Positions 62,216 through 64,000 of a stretch of DNA of 64,000 nucleotides are shown piece after piece. The notes beneath the pieces were generated by a model, which saw nothing but the letters and a program-made list of their open reading frames with translations, searched no databases and was not told the DNA's origin. How positions within the stretch are numbered: position 1 is the stretch's first letter; every line of letters begins with the position of its first letter. The position numbers were made by a program, and so were the translations under genes. The stretch lies in assembly GCF_900460535.1 (NCBI RefSeq), contig NZ_UHIL01000001.1, positions 2,666,001 to 2,730,000 on the forward strand, written 5' to 3'. The stretch comes from Vibrio parahaemolyticus. GTDB lineage: Bacteria; Pseudomonadota; Gammaproteobacteria; Enterobacterales; Vibrionaceae.

Positions 62216-63532
62216 CTATTCATCCACTGTGAAGTACAGTCCCCAGGCACGAGTTAATATGTCTGACGAGACGATCTTCTCTTTCCCTTCGAACACCAAA
62301 ATATCTCGGCTAATGCCCAATAAATCTTTTGGTAAGCAAGGGAAGTAAGCGACATCATTGTCACGGTGTAGTTGGCTTAACATTTCGAAAAACTCTGGCA
62401 CTAACGTCATCTGATAGTCTTTAGCGAGAGACATCCACAAGGCTTGATAGTCAGTCAAACTCAGTGGTTTAAACTCGATTTTGTAACCAAGACGACGTAA
62501 AAAAGCAGGGTCTGCAATTTTGCTCGGTGCAAAGTTGGATGAGAAAGCCAATGTCAGCATAAATGGCACGGTAACTTGTTGGCCGTTAGGCAGTGCTAGA
62601 TGGTCGAACAAATACTCCATCGGCACAATCCAGCGGTTCAACAACGCATCAACGGGCATGGCTTGACGTCCTAAATCGTCAATAACCAAAATGCCGTTGT
62701 TTGCCATCATTTGCAGCGGCGCAATCCAAACTCTATTGTGCTCGCTATGGTTAACTTCCAACATATCCATCGTAAGTTCGCCACCGACTTGGATATTTGG
62801 TCTTTCACACAGAACCCAGCGTTTGTCGTAATGCGTTTCCAACTTAACGAATACTTGAGAATGGGAGTTGTCTAAACGACGGTGATGGTGCTCGGAAAAT
62901 ACTTTGATGATGTTGCCATCAGCATAAATAGCGTAAGGAATGAAAACCGACGTACTCATCGCATTCAAAACACGCGCAGCCACGTAACTCTTACCAGTAC
63001 CAGCATGCCCGTATAGCAGCATTGCTCGACCTGAGTTAATCGCCGGGCCAAGCACTGGAATTAAATGCTCGGAGCCAAATACATCGGACAACGCACGCTC
63101 CACATCAGCGCGCATGATCGGGTTTTTACGCAGATCTTGCCCTTCCACAACCGTCCAATAATCTTCCAACGACACAGGAACTGGGCCAATGTAGGGATCT
63201 TTTCGATAAGCAATATCCGCCTCAGCCAAACCAAATTCGGTAAGGCTATATCGAACATTAGAATACGAATGACTTAGTTTGTCTGACGCAGGCTGATACA
63301 CCTCAACCCAACTGCGTTTTCTCAACTGCGCGAGTGCAAGCTCAACGATGTTTGAAACCACACACAAACGTTGAGTCAGTTCAACTAAATCACATTTGGG
63401 ATAAGCAGCCAGATGTTTCAGAACTAGGTTTTCAACGACTGAAGCTGGGATCCCAAGACCTTCCACTGCGGAAGGCACCTTTGGTGGATTAATTTGTGGC
63501 ACTAGTTTTTCCCAATACGCAGAGCCCATCAT
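62216..63532 (-). CDS. AAA+ ATPase of the tad operon, not a standard Tad gene
   Basis: A 438-residue soluble protein. The first 110 residues look like a winged-helix or DnaB-like pair (VVENLVLKHLAAYPKCDLVE), followed by a AAA+ core: Walker A YGHAGTGKS (174-182), Walker B ILVIDDLGRQ (281-290), sensor 1 at SSN (331-333) and a possible arginine finger at RR (346-347). It resembles MoxR/chaperone-type AAA+ proteins, and is unrelated to TadA. It lies between tadV and rcpC in the same operon. I know of no defined role; remodelling of a Tad component or regulation are possibilities. Confidence 0.7.
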   Translation of the reverse strand: MMGSAYWEKLVPQINPPKVPSAVEGLGIPASVVENLVLKHLAAYPKCDLVELTQRLCVVSNIVELALAQLRKRSWVEVYQPASDKLSHSYSNVRYSLTEFGLAEADIAYRKDPYIGPVPVSLEDYWTVVEGQDLRKNPIMRADVERALSDVFGSEHLIPVLGPAINSGRAMLLYGHAGTGKSYVAARVLNAMSTSVFIPYAIYADGNIIKVFSEHHHRRLDNSHSQVFVKLETHYDKRWVLCERPNIQVGGELTMDMLEVNHSEHNRVWIAPLQMMANNGILVIDDLGRQAMPVDALLNRWIVPMEYLFDHLALPNGQQVTVPFMLTLAFSSNFAPSKIADPAFLRRLGYKIEFKPLSLTDYQALWMSLAKDYQMTLVPEFFEMLSQLHRDNDVAYFPCLPKDLLGISRDILVFEGKEKIVSSDILTRAWGLYFTVDE

Positions 63533-63591
63533 ACTTCCCCTCTTGAAGTTGCCTAGTCAACTGATGTCGTATGTTTTTCTATTTATAAGTA

Positions 63592-64000
63592 TTAGTGCGT
63601 GTAGGAGAAATAAGCTAATCCGATTACGATTACAGGCGCGAAAGGAATCACTAGTGGCTTATTAGACCTAAAGCCTGGTGTAACTTTTTCAATGCAGTAG
63701 CCCTTGACCTGATGAGTTAGAGCAACGCTCGTTGAAGCAATGTGCAGCATCAAATAAAAGATGCCAACAATACCCCCTGCGAGAATAATTCCGATAGACG
63801 CTTCCCACAGATTACTCAGTCCCAGCCATGCCCCTATGACGGCGAGTAATTTAACGTCTCCTCCAGCCATTGCTTTAATGAGGTAGAGTACAAAGCACAC
63901 TGCAAACGCAACCAGTCCACCATACGCATGATCCAAAAGACTCACGCTCGGGCTGTACAATACGTTTGCAGTGACAGCGACCAGAAGCAACAAAACGGCT
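63592..64000 (-). CDS. tadV: Prepilin peptidase TadV (CpaA), 5' end outside window
   Basis: An A24-family aspartic peptidase that processes the Flp prepilin and TadE/TadF. The visible 136 codons include the second active-site motif MAGGDVKLL (GxGD-like) and four to five membrane segments. The frame stays open to the window edge; a TTG near 63993 is not a start. The first motif (Asp upstream of an IPN) should lie just beyond the edge, so only about 15-25 residues are missing. Pilin gene flp is expected further upstream. Confidence 0.88.
   Translation of the reverse strand, partial: AVLLLLVAVTANVLYSPSVSLLDHAYGGLVAFAVCFVLYLIKAMAGGDVKLLAVIGAWLGLSNLWEASIGIILAGGIVGIFYLMLHIASTSVALTHQVKGYCIEKVTPGFRSNKPLVIPFAPVIVIGLAYFSYTH

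Overview
The window is a stretch of a gammaproteobacterial chromosome that reads as a Vibrio of the Harveyi clade, most like V. parahaemolyticus or V. alginolyticus. The main reasons are the symporter at 34.9-36.5 kb, which carries every ligand-binding residue of the crystallised V. parahaemolyticus vSGLT at the same residue numbers, a Vibrio-type DUF2850 protein, and long-form RecB, RecC and RecD. I saw no rRNA, tRNA, CRISPR array, insertion sequence or phage gene. Nearly all genes are intact. The exceptions are glpR, which has an in-frame amber codon, and the two genes cut by the window edges (mltA and tadV).

Layout. 0-3.3 kb: 5' part of mltA (-), a DUF2850 membrane protein (-), argA (+) and a small 62-codon ORF behind a structured leader. 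3.3-13 kb: recC, a spacer, then recB-recD (all -), the DNA-break repair helicase/nuclease. 13.2-18.9 kb: a YejM/PbgA-type envelope sulfatase-fold protein (+), a TDT-family transporter (-) divergent from a LysR regulator (+), SOS-controlled yebG (+) and dapD (+). 19-27.5 kb: the glycerol and glycerol-3-phosphate regulon, glpT-glpQ (-) divergent from glpF-glpK-glpR*-glpD (+). 27.8-31.1 kb: zntB-like (+), nnrS (-) with an NsrR-like palindrome, a gamma-glutamylcyclotransferase-like gene (+) and ygjH (-).

31.3-48.2 kb is a galactose/lactose island: galR (+), a DEDDh exonuclease and a cNMP/CBS/DUF294 protein (-), the Na+/galactose symporter sglT (-), galE-T-K-M (-), then ebgR, ebgA, ebgC and ygjI (+). 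GalR-type operators sit in front of galR/ygjH, sglT and galE, and a related site lies before ebgA. Beta-galactosides would be split by EbgAC, galactose would enter through SglT, and the Leloir enzymes GalM, GalK, GalT and GalE would feed it to central metabolism. The E. coli neighbours ygjH and ebgR are here separated by the gal/sgl block.

48.3-51.7 kb: a LysR regulator (-) divergent from chrA (+), then a PAP2-family membrane phosphatase (+). 51.8-64 kb: a tight (-) operon for a Tad (Flp) pilus machine, in transcription order tadV (cut), an AAA+ ATPase not among the standard Tad genes, rcpC, rcpA, a small lipoprotein, tadG, tadE, tadF, tadZ, tadA, tadB, tadC and tadD. The pilin gene flp is not in view and probably lies just outside.

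The points most worth a second look are the nonsense codon in glpR, the nuclease plus cNMP/CBS/DUF294 pair beside a sugar symporter in a very AT-rich block, the extra AAA+ ATPase in the tad operon, the independently promoted small transcript at 2.9-3.3 kb, and the set of palindromic operators that tie the gal, sgl and ebg genes together.
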